Shown here one piece after another: positions 33,923 through 41,918 of a stretch of DNA of 64,000 nt. The position numbers and the translations under genes are program-made. The DNA is from Mucilaginibacter sp. dw_454 (GTDB taxonomy: Bacteria > Bacteroidota > Bacteroidia > Sphingobacteriales > Sphingobacteriaceae). The DNA is taken from NCBI RefSeq assembly GCF_018449775.1, contig NZ_JAAVVB010000005.1, positions 186,001 to 250,000 of the forward strand. Direction: 5' to 3'. The notes beneath the pieces were generated by a model. That model ran no database searches. It was given only the letters and a program-made list of their open reading frames with translations, and was not told the DNA's origin. Numbering within the stretch: position 1 is the stretch's first letter; the number at the start of each line of letters is the position of its first letter.

Positions 33923-36900
33923 ATGAATTTTTGTACACAATGGTGGAAGCAAATTATGCGTATTTCTATCCTTTCATTTAGCATTTTATTAACGGTTGGC
34001 CTGGTTTACGCCAAACCCTCTAACGGGTATGGGCAAAGCCTTGATCAACGCGTAAGTATTAAGTTTGGCCGCGAAAACCTGTATGACGCGGTTAAACAAA
34101 TTGAGCAAAAAACCGACGTGGTTTTTGCCTACGACGCTAACTACCTTGGGCTGAAAGAAAAATTTCTGCAGCCCGGCAATTTTAACAACGAGCGCCTGGA
34201 AACCATTTTATGGGCCATGTTTAGAGGCACCAGTATCATCTTCAAAGAGTCGTCTGGTAATATCCTGTTGACCAAAAAACTGGCCCCCGGCCGTATTACC
34301 GGTAAGGTGGTCGATGAAACGGGTTCGCCTTTACCCGGTGCCAATATCAAAGTAGCCGGCAGTACTACCGGTACTACGTCTGATGCTAACGGTAATTACA
34401 CGCTGGTTATGCCTGAAGGCGTTTATACTATTCAAGCATCATTCGTGGGTTCAAAACAGATAGAATATAAAGATGTAAAAGTTAATGCTGATAGAGCAAC
34501 TGTTTTAAACATTACGATTGCCGGCGGCAGCGAGCTTAAAGAGGTTACCGTAAGTTACGGTAAACAACGCGGCCGCGATATAACCGGCTCGGTAGCTACG
34601 GTTGATGCACGCCCCCTGCAAGATATGCCGGTAATGCAATTTGGCCAGGAGCTGCAAGGTAAAGTGGCCGGTGTTGATGTATCGCAAACCAGCGGACAGC
34701 CTGGTCGGGGCATTGCGTTCAGAATTCGTGGTGCAGCTTCAATGGCTACCGATTACCAGCCTTTATTTGTGATTGATGGTTTGCCAATAACCGGTAGCAT
34801 CAACAATATTAATCCGGACGAGATCGAATCATTCTCGATTTTGAAAGATGCGTCGGCAACTGCTCTGTATGGTTCGCGCGCGGCAAATGGCGTGGTATTA
34901 ATCACTACCAAACATGCCAAACCCGGCGATCCAAAAGTTGAGTTTAGTACCAATGTGGGTATGCAAAAGATCCCGAACAGCTCGATACCAAAAGTTATGG
35001 ATGGCGAGCAATGGGCCACATTCATGAACGAGAAATTTACAGATGCCCAAAAGTATGAGAATCCGTCTACAACAATACCGGCTATCTATCAGAACCCGTC
35101 GCAATATGGTAAGGGTACCGATTGGTTTGCGTTGACCACCCGCAATGCGCCTATCCAATCTTACGATCTGAGTATATTATCGGCTACAGAAAAATCATCA
35201 TCAACCGTAATATTAGGCTATGAAGAACAACAAGGTGTACTAATTAACAACGGTACCAAACTGTTTTCGTTACGTTTTAACCAGGATGTAACATTGGGCA
35301 GCCACAACCAGTTAAAAGTAGGCTTTAACCTGGCGCCAAGCTATCGCCTTGATCATAACAACCGTTTAAATACCGATGGTGTAGGTGGTTATTATGAGCG
35401 GATCTTTGAAGCCAGCCCTATTAATAAACCTTATAATGATGATGGTACTTTTGCGGTTGGTGCTTACTCTACAGGCATGAGTGCTTATGTAAACCCGCTG
35501 GCTTTATTGAGCCAGACACGGGATGATTATATCACTACCCGTATCCTGGCTAACGGTTATATTAACTGGGAATTTTTACCGGGTTTTAGCCTGAAAACAA
35601 ACGTTGGCGTTGATAAAGGCGCCGAAACCCGCACTCAGTTTTCGCCTTCTATAACTTTGTCAACTTCGCCTGCTGCACCCGTGGCTTCAACAGGTATCAG
35701 TTCATCGGTCGACAATTATTCGTATACCGCAGAGTCTTACCTGAACTATAAGAAAACCATCGCCACAAATCATCATATCGAAGCATTGGCGGGTTATTCC
35801 ATTCAATATTTCGATTCAAAAAGCAACTCTATTAGTGGTACCGGTTATCCTACAGACGATATCCCTTACCTGAGTGCTGCAACCATCATATCGGCAGCAT
35901 CAAGTTCTGCCACCCAGTATTCATTGTTATCTGCAATTGGCCGGTTGAATTACGATTATATGGGTAAATATCTATTGCAGGGCGCTATCCGAAGCGACGG
36001 TTCATCAAGATTTGGTGCCGATAAAAAGTACGGCTACTTCCCATCAGTATCTGCCGGCTGGATATTGAGCGACGAAGACTTTATGCATGATATCAAAGAA
36101 GTTGATCTGCTTAAACTACGCGTTAGCTATGGTATCACCGGTAATAATAACTTTGGTAACTACACTGCTATACCTACGCTTGCCAAATATAATTACCTGT
36201 TAAACGGCGCATTAATACAAGGCCAAACTATTGGCACCCTGGGTAACGATGAATTAGCCTGGGAAAGAAATAAACAATGGGACATTGGTTTGGAGTTTGC
36301 CATACTTAAAAATCGCATCTCTGTTAACTATGATTATTACCACAAACTTTCTGACGGATTGCTGCAGGCCCGCCCTATCCCGAGAGCGTCAGGCTTTACA
36401 AGTATTGAGTATAATATTGGTCAGTTTGCTTTTTGGGGACATGAGATCACCATTAACACGGTTAACACCACCGGCCAGTTTAAATGGAACACCAACTTTA
36501 ACATTGCCTTTGAGCGTAACCTGATCAAGAGTTTAGTTGACCCGGGTTATCTGCGCAGAAACAATACCGTTACATCTGATTACTACCGCAACCAGGTTGG
36601 CCACCACTTAGGCGAGTTTTATGGTTTTGTGAATGAGGGTTTATATAAAAACGCTGCCGACCTGGCAACCTCTGCAAAATACCAAAGTACCGGTTTGTCA
36701 AACAACGGATCTTCTGATATAGGTACACTGAAAATGAAGGATCTTAACGGCGACGGTATTATTGACGACGTTAATGACCGTACTTTTATTGGCGACCCTA
36801 CGCCAACCTTTACTTATGGTATAACTAACAGCTTTGCCTATAAAAACCTTGACCTGAGCATAACCATGTCTGGCCAGGTTGGTGGCAAGATCTTAGCTGC

Positions 36901-37315
36901 TGCTCAATGGGCCTACCTGACTAACCTTGACGGTTCGCGCGTGCCGCTTGCTGCTGCTTTAGATCACTGGCGCTCTGAGGCCGATCCGGGTTCAGGTATT
37001 TACCCGCGCACCAAAACCGGTACAACTGCTATTGGCCGTTCGGTAAATACACAATGGGTTCAGAATGGGTCATACCTAACTGCCAAAAACATATCACTGG
37101 GTTACAATTTCAGGTTCGGCAATAATTTATTGCTGAAAAACCTGCGTGTTTATGCATCAGTACAACAAGCCTTTATTATAACCGGCTATACTGGCGGCGG
37201 CAACCCGGAGATCAGCCTTTCCGGATCTGACGCGCTTAATGGTATTGGTGTTGATGAAAACGCTTACCCGGTACCACGCACCTACTCGGCCGGTTTAACT
37301 GCAACTTTTAAATAA
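33923..37315 (+). CDS. SusC/RagA-type TonB-dependent outer-membrane transporter with STN signalling domain
   Basis: The 1130-residue product has a signal peptide (cleaved after about residue 38), an N-terminal STN/secretin-like signalling domain (about 42-115), a carboxypeptidase-regulatory-like domain (about 127-205, GRITGKVVDETGSPLPGANIKV), a plug (about 215-330, IRGAASM...PLFVIDGLP, DASATALYGSRAANGV) and a 22-strand barrel ending YSAGLTATFK. It imports a solute bound by its SusD partner, powered by TonB. The STN domain links it to the FecR/sigma pair upstream. The 17-base gap to susD indicates co-transcription. Confidence 0.95.
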   Translation: MNFCTQWWKQIMRISILSFSILLTVGLVYAKPSNGYGQSLDQRVSIKFGRENLYDAVKQIEQKTDVVFAYDANYLGLKEKFLQPGNFNNERLETILWAMFRGTSIIFKESSGNILLTKKLAPGRITGKVVDETGSPLPGANIKVAGSTTGTTSDANGNYTLVMPEGVYTIQASFVGSKQIEYKDVKVNADRATVLNITIAGGSELKEVTVSYGKQRGRDITGSVATVDARPLQDMPVMQFGQELQGKVAGVDVSQTSGQPGRGIAFRIRGAASMATDYQPLFVIDGLPITGSINNINPDEIESFSILKDASATALYGSRAANGVVLITTKHAKPGDPKVEFSTNVGMQKIPNSSIPKVMDGEQWATFMNEKFTDAQKYENPSTTIPAIYQNPSQYGKGTDWFALTTRNAPIQSYDLSILSATEKSSSTVILGYEEQQGVLINNGTKLFSLRFNQDVTLGSHNQLKVGFNLAPSYRLDHNNRLNTDGVGGYYERIFEASPINKPYNDDGTFAVGAYSTGMSAYVNPLALLSQTRDDYITTRILANGYINWEFLPGFSLKTNVGVDKGAETRTQFSPSITLSTSPAAPVASTGISSSVDNYSYTAESYLNYKKTIATNHHIEALAGYSIQYFDSKSNSISGTGYPTDDIPYLSAATIISAASSSATQYSLLSAIGRLNYDYMGKYLLQGAIRSDGSSRFGADKKYGYFPSVSAGWILSDEDFMHDIKEVDLLKLRVSYGITGNNNFGNYTAIPTLAKYNYLLNGALIQGQTIGTLGNDELAWERNKQWDIGLEFAILKNRISVNYDYYHKLSDGLLQARPIPRASGFTSIEYNIGQFAFWGHEITINTVNTTGQFKWNTNFNIAFERNLIKSLVDPGYLRRNNTVTSDYYRNQVGHHLGEFYGFVNEGLYKNAADLATSAKYQSTGLSNNGSSDIGTLKMKDLNGDGIIDDVNDRTFIGDPTPTFTYGITNSFAYKNLDLSITMSGQVGGKILAAAQWAYLTNLDGSRVPLAAALDHWRSEADPGSGIYPRTKTGTTAIGRSVNTQWVQNGSYLTAKNISLGYNFRFGNNLLLKNLRVYASVQQAFIITGYTGGGNPEISLSGSDALNGIGVDENAYPVPRTYSAGLTATFK

Positions 37316-37332
37316 GATTTTACCCTAACAAT

Positions 37333-38880
37333 ATGAAAAAGAAATATATCCTGCTGATGTTTATGGCTTTAATAGCGACATCATGCAAAAAAGATTTTAT
37401 TGACCTTAATCCCACAGATTCGTTGTCGCCAGATACTTTTTTCCAGACCGATGACGAACTGGAGCAGGCGGTAGCAGCGGCGTACGCCCCGTTGCGCGAT
37501 TTACTGATTAACGACTATCATACTTCAGAAACACGTTCAGACAATACGCATTATATCCCCAACCCTAATAACCGCGGTACCGCTACAGTTTACCAGGAAA
37601 ACGTGTCTGACTGGAACAACGATGCCAACAATGATTACGTAAATGCTGTTTACTATTGGTGCTATACCGGTATTTCAAGAGCAAACATTGTTATTGGGCG
37701 CCTACCAAATGCGGCTAAAGCTACTGATGCCGGTAAGGCCCGGGCCGATGGCCAGGCTAAGTTTTTACGCGCCTGGAACTACTTTAAACTGGTGCGTTTA
37801 TTTGGCGGTGTGCCTTTATATTTAACCGAGGTAACCAATGCGGCAGACGCATTTAAAGACCGCTCAACTGCCGACCAGGTTTATGCGCAGATCATTGCCG
37901 ACTCGCAGGATGCCATCAAAGAATTACTGCCTCCAACTAAATTTCCGCAAACCGGCGAGGCTACAAAAGGCTCGGCTACCATGTTATTGGCCGACGTATA
38001 TGTAACATTAAAAAGGTATAAAGAAGCCGAAGATTTGCTGAACACACTGCCTGCAATGGGCTATGACTTAAACGCCAACTATGCTGACGCCTTTGTGCCA
38101 ACCAACAAAAATGGTAAAGAGTCGATCTTTGAAGTTCAATATTTGCAGGGTACTGCAGTGGGCACACAACCAAATACAGTTGTTTTCCAGTTTTTACCAA
38201 AAACTACTACTACGGTGCTAATTACCGGTACTGCTTTCCCGAGCAACACAACGGGTTCTGGCTGGAACATCCCAACTTTTGATTTGCTTGCAGATTACGA
38301 GCCGAATGATAAACGCCTTGACGCTTCCATCGGTATTGCCGAAGGTACTTACGATGCCAGTTTCGTGATGACTATTTCTGCAGTTAAAAGCCCGGTTAAC
38401 TATGTGCCTACACCAGGTAAATCGTACACTGCGTTTATTAAGAAATATATCCACCCGCCGTTTGTGGCTACTACCAACTCTAATGATGATTGGCCAATTT
38501 ACCGCTACTCTGAAGCACTATTGCTGTTAGCAGAAGCACAGAACGAGCAAAGCGAATCGCCGTTGGTAGCTTTAAATAAAGTGCGCGTTCGTGCAGGTTT
38601 ACCCGCAAGTACAGAAACAGATCAGGGTAAGCTACGCGACATTATCATGCATGAAAGACGTGTGGAGCTGGCTTTTGAAAACAAACGTTTCCATGACCTG
38701 CAACGTATGCCTAACGGTTTATCAATTATGCAGGCTTATGCTGTAAAAGCTAAACAAAACTTTACCAATTTGGTAGCTAATGCTTTTGATATCGAGCCGT
38801 ATAAATTCCTGTTCCCGATACCATTGCCAGAACGTAACCTTAACCCGGGTATGAAGCAAAATCCGGGGTATTCGTTTTAA
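37333..38880 (+). CDS. SusD/RagB-type surface lipoprotein
   Basis: The 515-residue product has a lipoprotein signal with the acceptor Cys18 (ATSCKKDF). SusD-like N-terminal (DLNPTDSLSPDTFFQTDDELEQAV) and C-terminal RagB domains follow: RADGQAKFLRAWNYFKLVRLFGGVPLY and ERRVELAFENKRFHDLQRM are classical. It forms a lid on SusC and binds the nutrient. The substrate is unknown, but the phosphodiesterase gene that follows after 18 bases suggests a phosphate-ester-containing compound rather than a plain glycan. Confidence 0.95.
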   Translation: MKKKYILLMFMALIATSCKKDFIDLNPTDSLSPDTFFQTDDELEQAVAAAYAPLRDLLINDYHTSETRSDNTHYIPNPNNRGTATVYQENVSDWNNDANNDYVNAVYYWCYTGISRANIVIGRLPNAAKATDAGKARADGQAKFLRAWNYFKLVRLFGGVPLYLTEVTNAADAFKDRSTADQVYAQIIADSQDAIKELLPPTKFPQTGEATKGSATMLLADVYVTLKRYKEAEDLLNTLPAMGYDLNANYADAFVPTNKNGKESIFEVQYLQGTAVGTQPNTVVFQFLPKTTTTVLITGTAFPSNTTGSGWNIPTFDLLADYEPNDKRLDASIGIAEGTYDASFVMTISAVKSPVNYVPTPGKSYTAFIKKYIHPPFVATTNSNDDWPIYRYSEALLLLAEAQNEQSESPLVALNKVRVRAGLPASTETDQGKLRDIIMHERRVELAFENKRFHDLQRMPNGLSIMQAYAVKAKQNFTNLVANAFDIEPYKFLFPIPLPERNLNPGMKQNPGYSF

Positions 38881-38898
38881 TTTCTAACCAGATATATC

Positions 38899-40146
38899 GT
38901 GAAAAACATCCATAAAATTATAATAGGACTATCACTTTGTGCAGCTGTTCAATCGGCAGCTGCGCAAAGCGACAGCCTGCAAAAAATAGTAAAGGGCCGC
39001 GCCAACAGCGCTGAGCAAATGGCAAAGCCTTACGTAGTATTAATTTGCGCTGACGGTTTCCGTTGGGATTATGCAGAGAAATACCGTGCAAAAAATCTGC
39101 TGAAATACTCCGCAGAAGGCGTTAGGGCGGCTTCAATGTTCCCATCTTTCCCGGCATCAACCCATGCCAACCATTTTACTTTGATGAGCGGCTTGTTGCC
39201 ATCGCACTCGGGTATTGTAGGTAACGCTTTTTATGACCCTGCACGTAAAGAAATGTTCAAACCGTCTGACGGCTCATGGTTTGGCGAGGAGCCGATCTGG
39301 GTAACTGCCGAAAAACAAAAAATGTTAACGGCCAGTTTTTTCTATATTGACACCGACCCGGCTGTAAAAGGCACGCATTTAACTTACATCTATAAGCGTA
39401 AAAAAAACTACACGCCGTCTGGTGATGAAAGAGCTGCGGCCATTAAAAACTGGTTAACCCTTCCGGCCGAAAAGCGTCCGCACTTTATTGCCTGCTATTT
39501 CCCGGAGACGGATCACGCCGGCCATAATTACGGTCCGGATTCAAAAGAGGTGAATGAAGCCGTTACCGGTATTGACGAAACCGTTGGGAAAATGGTGGAA
39601 GCTGCGCGCGCTACCGGTTTGCCTGTTAGCTTTATTTTTGTATCAGATCATGGTATGTTCCCTATAGATCAGGCGCATCATTTACATGTCCCTAAATCAA
39701 TTGACACTGCTAGATTTGTGGTAGTATCACAGGGCAACTATGTAAACATTCATGCTATCAAACAGGCTGATATTATGCCGGAATATGAAAGGCTAAAAGC
39801 AGAACACATTGACGGTTATGATGTGACGTTGAAGAAAGATCTGCCTAAGGGATGGCACTTTAGCCCGGCGGAAGATAAATACAACCGTTTTGGTGACATC
39901 GTTTTAGTGGCGCAGTATCCAAAAGTATTTACCGAAGGTGAAACGGTTGGTGCCCATGGCTTCGACGCGCATGAGCATAAAGATATCCAGGCTACGTTTT
40001 TTGCCTGGGGCCCGGCCTTTAAACAACATTTGCAGATCCAAAGTTTTGAAAATGTTGAGGTATATGGTGTGATGACCCAGATATTGGGCATTAACGGTTT
40101 GCCTAATGATGGTACAGGTACCCTTGCTAAAGAGATTTTAAAATAG
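38899..40146 (+). CDS. Type I phosphodiesterase/nucleotide pyrophosphatase (NPP family)
   Basis: The 415-residue product starts at a GTG and has a signal peptide (about 1-23). The alkaline-phosphatase-fold metal ligands are visible: Asp52 in CADGFRWD, the nucleophile Thr88 in FPASTHANHFTL, the ETDHAGHNYGP motif, VSDHGMFP and GAHGFDAHEH. These match the ectonucleotide pyrophosphatase/phosphodiesterase group, which uses two zinc ions to hydrolyse phosphodiester or pyrophosphate bonds in nucleotides, lipids or glycans. It ends the sigma/FecR/SusCD operon and probably processes the imported substrate or its precursor. A terminator follows. Confidence 0.92.
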   Translation: MKNIHKIIIGLSLCAAVQSAAAQSDSLQKIVKGRANSAEQMAKPYVVLICADGFRWDYAEKYRAKNLLKYSAEGVRAASMFPSFPASTHANHFTLMSGLLPSHSGIVGNAFYDPARKEMFKPSDGSWFGEEPIWVTAEKQKMLTASFFYIDTDPAVKGTHLTYIYKRKKNYTPSGDERAAAIKNWLTLPAEKRPHFIACYFPETDHAGHNYGPDSKEVNEAVTGIDETVGKMVEAARATGLPVSFIFVSDHGMFPIDQAHHLHVPKSIDTARFVVVSQGNYVNIHAIKQADIMPEYERLKAEHIDGYDVTLKKDLPKGWHFSPAEDKYNRFGDIVLVAQYPKVFTEGETVGAHGFDAHEHKDIQATFFAWGPAFKQHLQIQSFENVEVYGVMTQILGINGLPNDGTGTLAKEILK

Positions 40147-40174
40147 TTCCCTCCATAATTAACTAAAATTGCGA

Positions 40175-40205
40175 AGCCTCAAGTCGGAAGACCTGGGGCT
40201 TTTTG
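40175..40205 (+). terminator. Terminator of the SusCD/phosphodiesterase operon
   Basis: Arms AGCCTCAAGTC and GACCTGGGGCT pair with one mismatch and one wobble around a GGAA tetraloop, and a T-rich tail follows. It lies 28 bases after the stop codon. Confidence 0.85.
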
Positions 40206-40250
40206 TTTTGGATAACGGGCCAGCACAACTAATTTTTTTACTTTTACCAC

Positions 40251-40406
40251 GTGGATATCAAACGCAAAAAGAATATTGTATCCCTTATTGGTTTTATAGT
40301 GGGTTTTGCAGCGGGCATTATGCTGCATCGCCACGGTTTGGGGGTAGCTTTTGGTATCCTGCTGGCGCTTGTTTTTCGTGAGGTTTACGATAAGCGCCTT
40401 TATTAA
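40251..40406 (+). CDS. Small membrane protein, 51 residues
   Basis: A GTG at 40251 opens a 51-codon frame: charged VDIKRKK, then a hydrophobic helix (IVSLIGFIVGFAAGIML), HRHGLG and a second helix (VAFGILLALVFREV), ending YDKRLY. A stop at 40230 and no other start codon between it and the GTG fix this start. Two helices with positively charged ends indicate an inner-membrane protein. It ends directly against the convergent lipoprotein gene with no gap. It is not recognised as a known family. Confidence 0.55.
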   Translation: MDIKRKKNIVSLIGFIVGFAAGIMLHRHGLGVAFGILLALVFREVYDKRLY

Positions 40407-40898
40407 TTAATTCCCAACAAGGTGTCTTGCCGATGGTTTATAGGCCAAAGTGTAGCCGGCTTTTTCGTCGGTTTGCAAACGGCCGGTTTTTTCATTAACT
40501 ATCATCGGTTTTTGAAGCAGCTCTTTTGAGCTTTTTAACAGAAAATCAACCTTCATGGTATCTTTATCTAAGCCTGTAGGGCCAACGGCGAAAGACCATG
40601 TCGCGTGCAAGGTGTCATTTTTCAGCATGCCTTCTATAACACCGCCATGACCCTTTTTTTGATGAGGAAACCAGTCCATTATACCCTGCACACGGTTATT
40701 GATGGCTGTAAATTCCACGCGGGTAGTGTCTTTGCCTTCGTGGTGCATGAAACGGTAGGTGGTTATAACCGGTGCATCAGCGTTTTTATTTTTTGCAGTG
40801 TCGGTGTCAGTTACCGAGTTGGTAGCAGCAAATTTTTTTGAGGGAGATGAGCAGGCGGCTAAGCACAATAAGATTATCCCCAGGGGTAAATATTTCAT
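40407..40898 (-). CDS. Hypothetical lipoprotein
   Basis: The 163-residue product has a lipoprotein signal with a lipobox LAAC and Cys16, so it is membrane-anchored. The mature part has a low-complexity polar linker (about 20-42) and then a small beta-rich domain (TYRFMHHEGKDTTRVEFTAINNRVQGIMDW, GHGGVIEGMLKNDTLHATWSF). No recognisable family motif was found. It is transcribed against the small membrane gene and away from the GNAT gene. Confidence 0.75.
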   Translation of the reverse strand: MKYLPLGIILLCLAACSSPSKKFAATNSVTDTDTAKNKNADAPVITTYRFMHHEGKDTTRVEFTAINNRVQGIMDWFPHQKKGHGGVIEGMLKNDTLHATWSFAVGPTGLDKDTMKVDFLLKSSKELLQKPMIVNEKTGRLQTDEKAGYTLAYKPSARHLVGN

Positions 40899-40962
40899 GT
40901 TTTAAAACAGTAATTACAGTGTAAAAGTATAACAGTAGCGTCAAGGCTACAAATTCTTTTTT

Positions 40963-40970
40963 TAGGTTTG
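40963..40970 (+). promoter_or_regulatory. Bacteroidota -7 box of the acetyltransferase gene
   Basis: TAGGTTTG matches TAnnTTTG and lies six bases before the ATG at 40977, implying a nearly leaderless transcript. This also argues for the ATG over the TTG at 40968, which overlaps the box. Confidence 0.4.
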
Positions 40971-40976
40971 CTGCCG

Positions 40977-41651
40977 ATGGATCATGTATTAGATAACCCG
41001 GTTTTTAACGGCCTTTCTACAGGCAATAAAAACCTGGGCAATGGCAATGCGCAAATTAAATACTTTAGTAAGGAAGTTGCGCCATTTGTAGCAGTTAAAA
41101 ATGCAACGGCCGATGAATTTCAAGAACTTTACGATCTTTTACCGCATGATGGTCCATCCGTGTTTGTATGGCCGGCTAAAATAACCATCCCCGCCCCGTG
41201 GCAAACACTGGATATAATTCCGGGTTACCAAATGACCTATATCGCCGACAATATAGCGGTTGACCATAGTAGCCTGGTAGTATTGACGGATGAGCACGTG
41301 TCCCAGATGCTGGAACTTACCAAACTAACTAATCCTGGCCCGTTTGCGCCGCGCACCATAGATTTTGGCCACTACCGTGGGATCTTTGACGACGATAAAC
41401 TAGTAGCCATGGCCGGGCAACGGATGAACCCTTTACCATACGCAGAGGTAAGTGCGGTGTGCACGCATCCAGATTATGTGGGTAAAGGTTATGCCAGGCA
41501 GTTAATGGGCTTCCAGATCAATCGCATCAAAGCCGAGGGAAACATCCCCTTTTTGCATGTGCGGGCCGATAACACGCGAGCGATAGAGATTTACCACAAA
41601 ATGGGCTTTGAAACCCGCAGCGAAATGAATTTCTACATCATAAAGAAATAG
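40977..41651 (+). CDS. GNAT-family N-acetyltransferase (FR47-like)
   Basis: From an ATG at 40977, this 224-residue protein has a C-terminal GNAT domain. Motif A is AEVSAVCTHPDYVGKGYARQLM, with the acetyl-CoA-binding Q/GxGxA pattern seen as GKGYA; it continues with FLHVRADNTRAIEIYHKMGFETR, the usual motif B with the NxxAxxxYxxxGF signature. Residues 1-110 form a degenerate N-terminal lobe. It acetylates an unknown small molecule or protein amine. It is monocistronic. Confidence 0.88.
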   Translation: MDHVLDNPVFNGLSTGNKNLGNGNAQIKYFSKEVAPFVAVKNATADEFQELYDLLPHDGPSVFVWPAKITIPAPWQTLDIIPGYQMTYIADNIAVDHSSLVVLTDEHVSQMLELTKLTNPGPFAPRTIDFGHYRGIFDDDKLVAMAGQRMNPLPYAEVSAVCTHPDYVGKGYARQLMGFQINRIKAEGNIPFLHVRADNTRAIEIYHKMGFETRSEMNFYIIKK

Positions 41652-41653
41652 AG

Positions 41654-41845
41654 GGTTGGGCTAAAGCCGGATTTGTAGTTTTTATGTTCCGTTGGCTGAA
41701 GCCAACGGCAATGAATAGTATCAGCTTGAATAAAGATTGAATACAGAATGGCATAGGCAATGCAACTGTATAAATGAGATGTTATTCATTACCGTCCCAT
41801 TTATGGGACGGATAAAAGATGCTCGATAATGGCTTTAGCCAAACC
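41654..41845. repeat. 192-bp MITE/REPIN-like palindromic element
   Basis: The ends GGTTGGGCTAAAGCC (41654-41668) and GGCTTTAGCCAAACC (41831-41845) are inverted with one mismatch. Inside are two perfect hairpins: CCGTTGGC/GCCAACGG (41689-41708) and CCGTCCC/GGGACGG (41791-41811), plus an AATGAATA/TATTCATT pair next to them. The whole is a nested palindrome with no coding capacity. It sits between convergent genes. Confidence 0.6.
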
Positions 41846-41865
41846 AGTGCTACAATGTCCCCAAA

Positions 41866-41903
41866 TTAAAAGAGGCTGCTTTTTTACGACAACCTCTTTG
41901 TTA
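41866..41903. terminator. Bidirectional terminator between the GNAT gene and the 725-residue gene
   Basis: AAAAGAGGCTG and CAACCTCTTT pair over ten bases with one wobble around an A/T-rich loop of about 11 bases. T-runs are moderate on both strands. It lies between the convergent stops. Confidence 0.5.
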
Positions 41904-41918
41904 AATATGATTTAGAAC

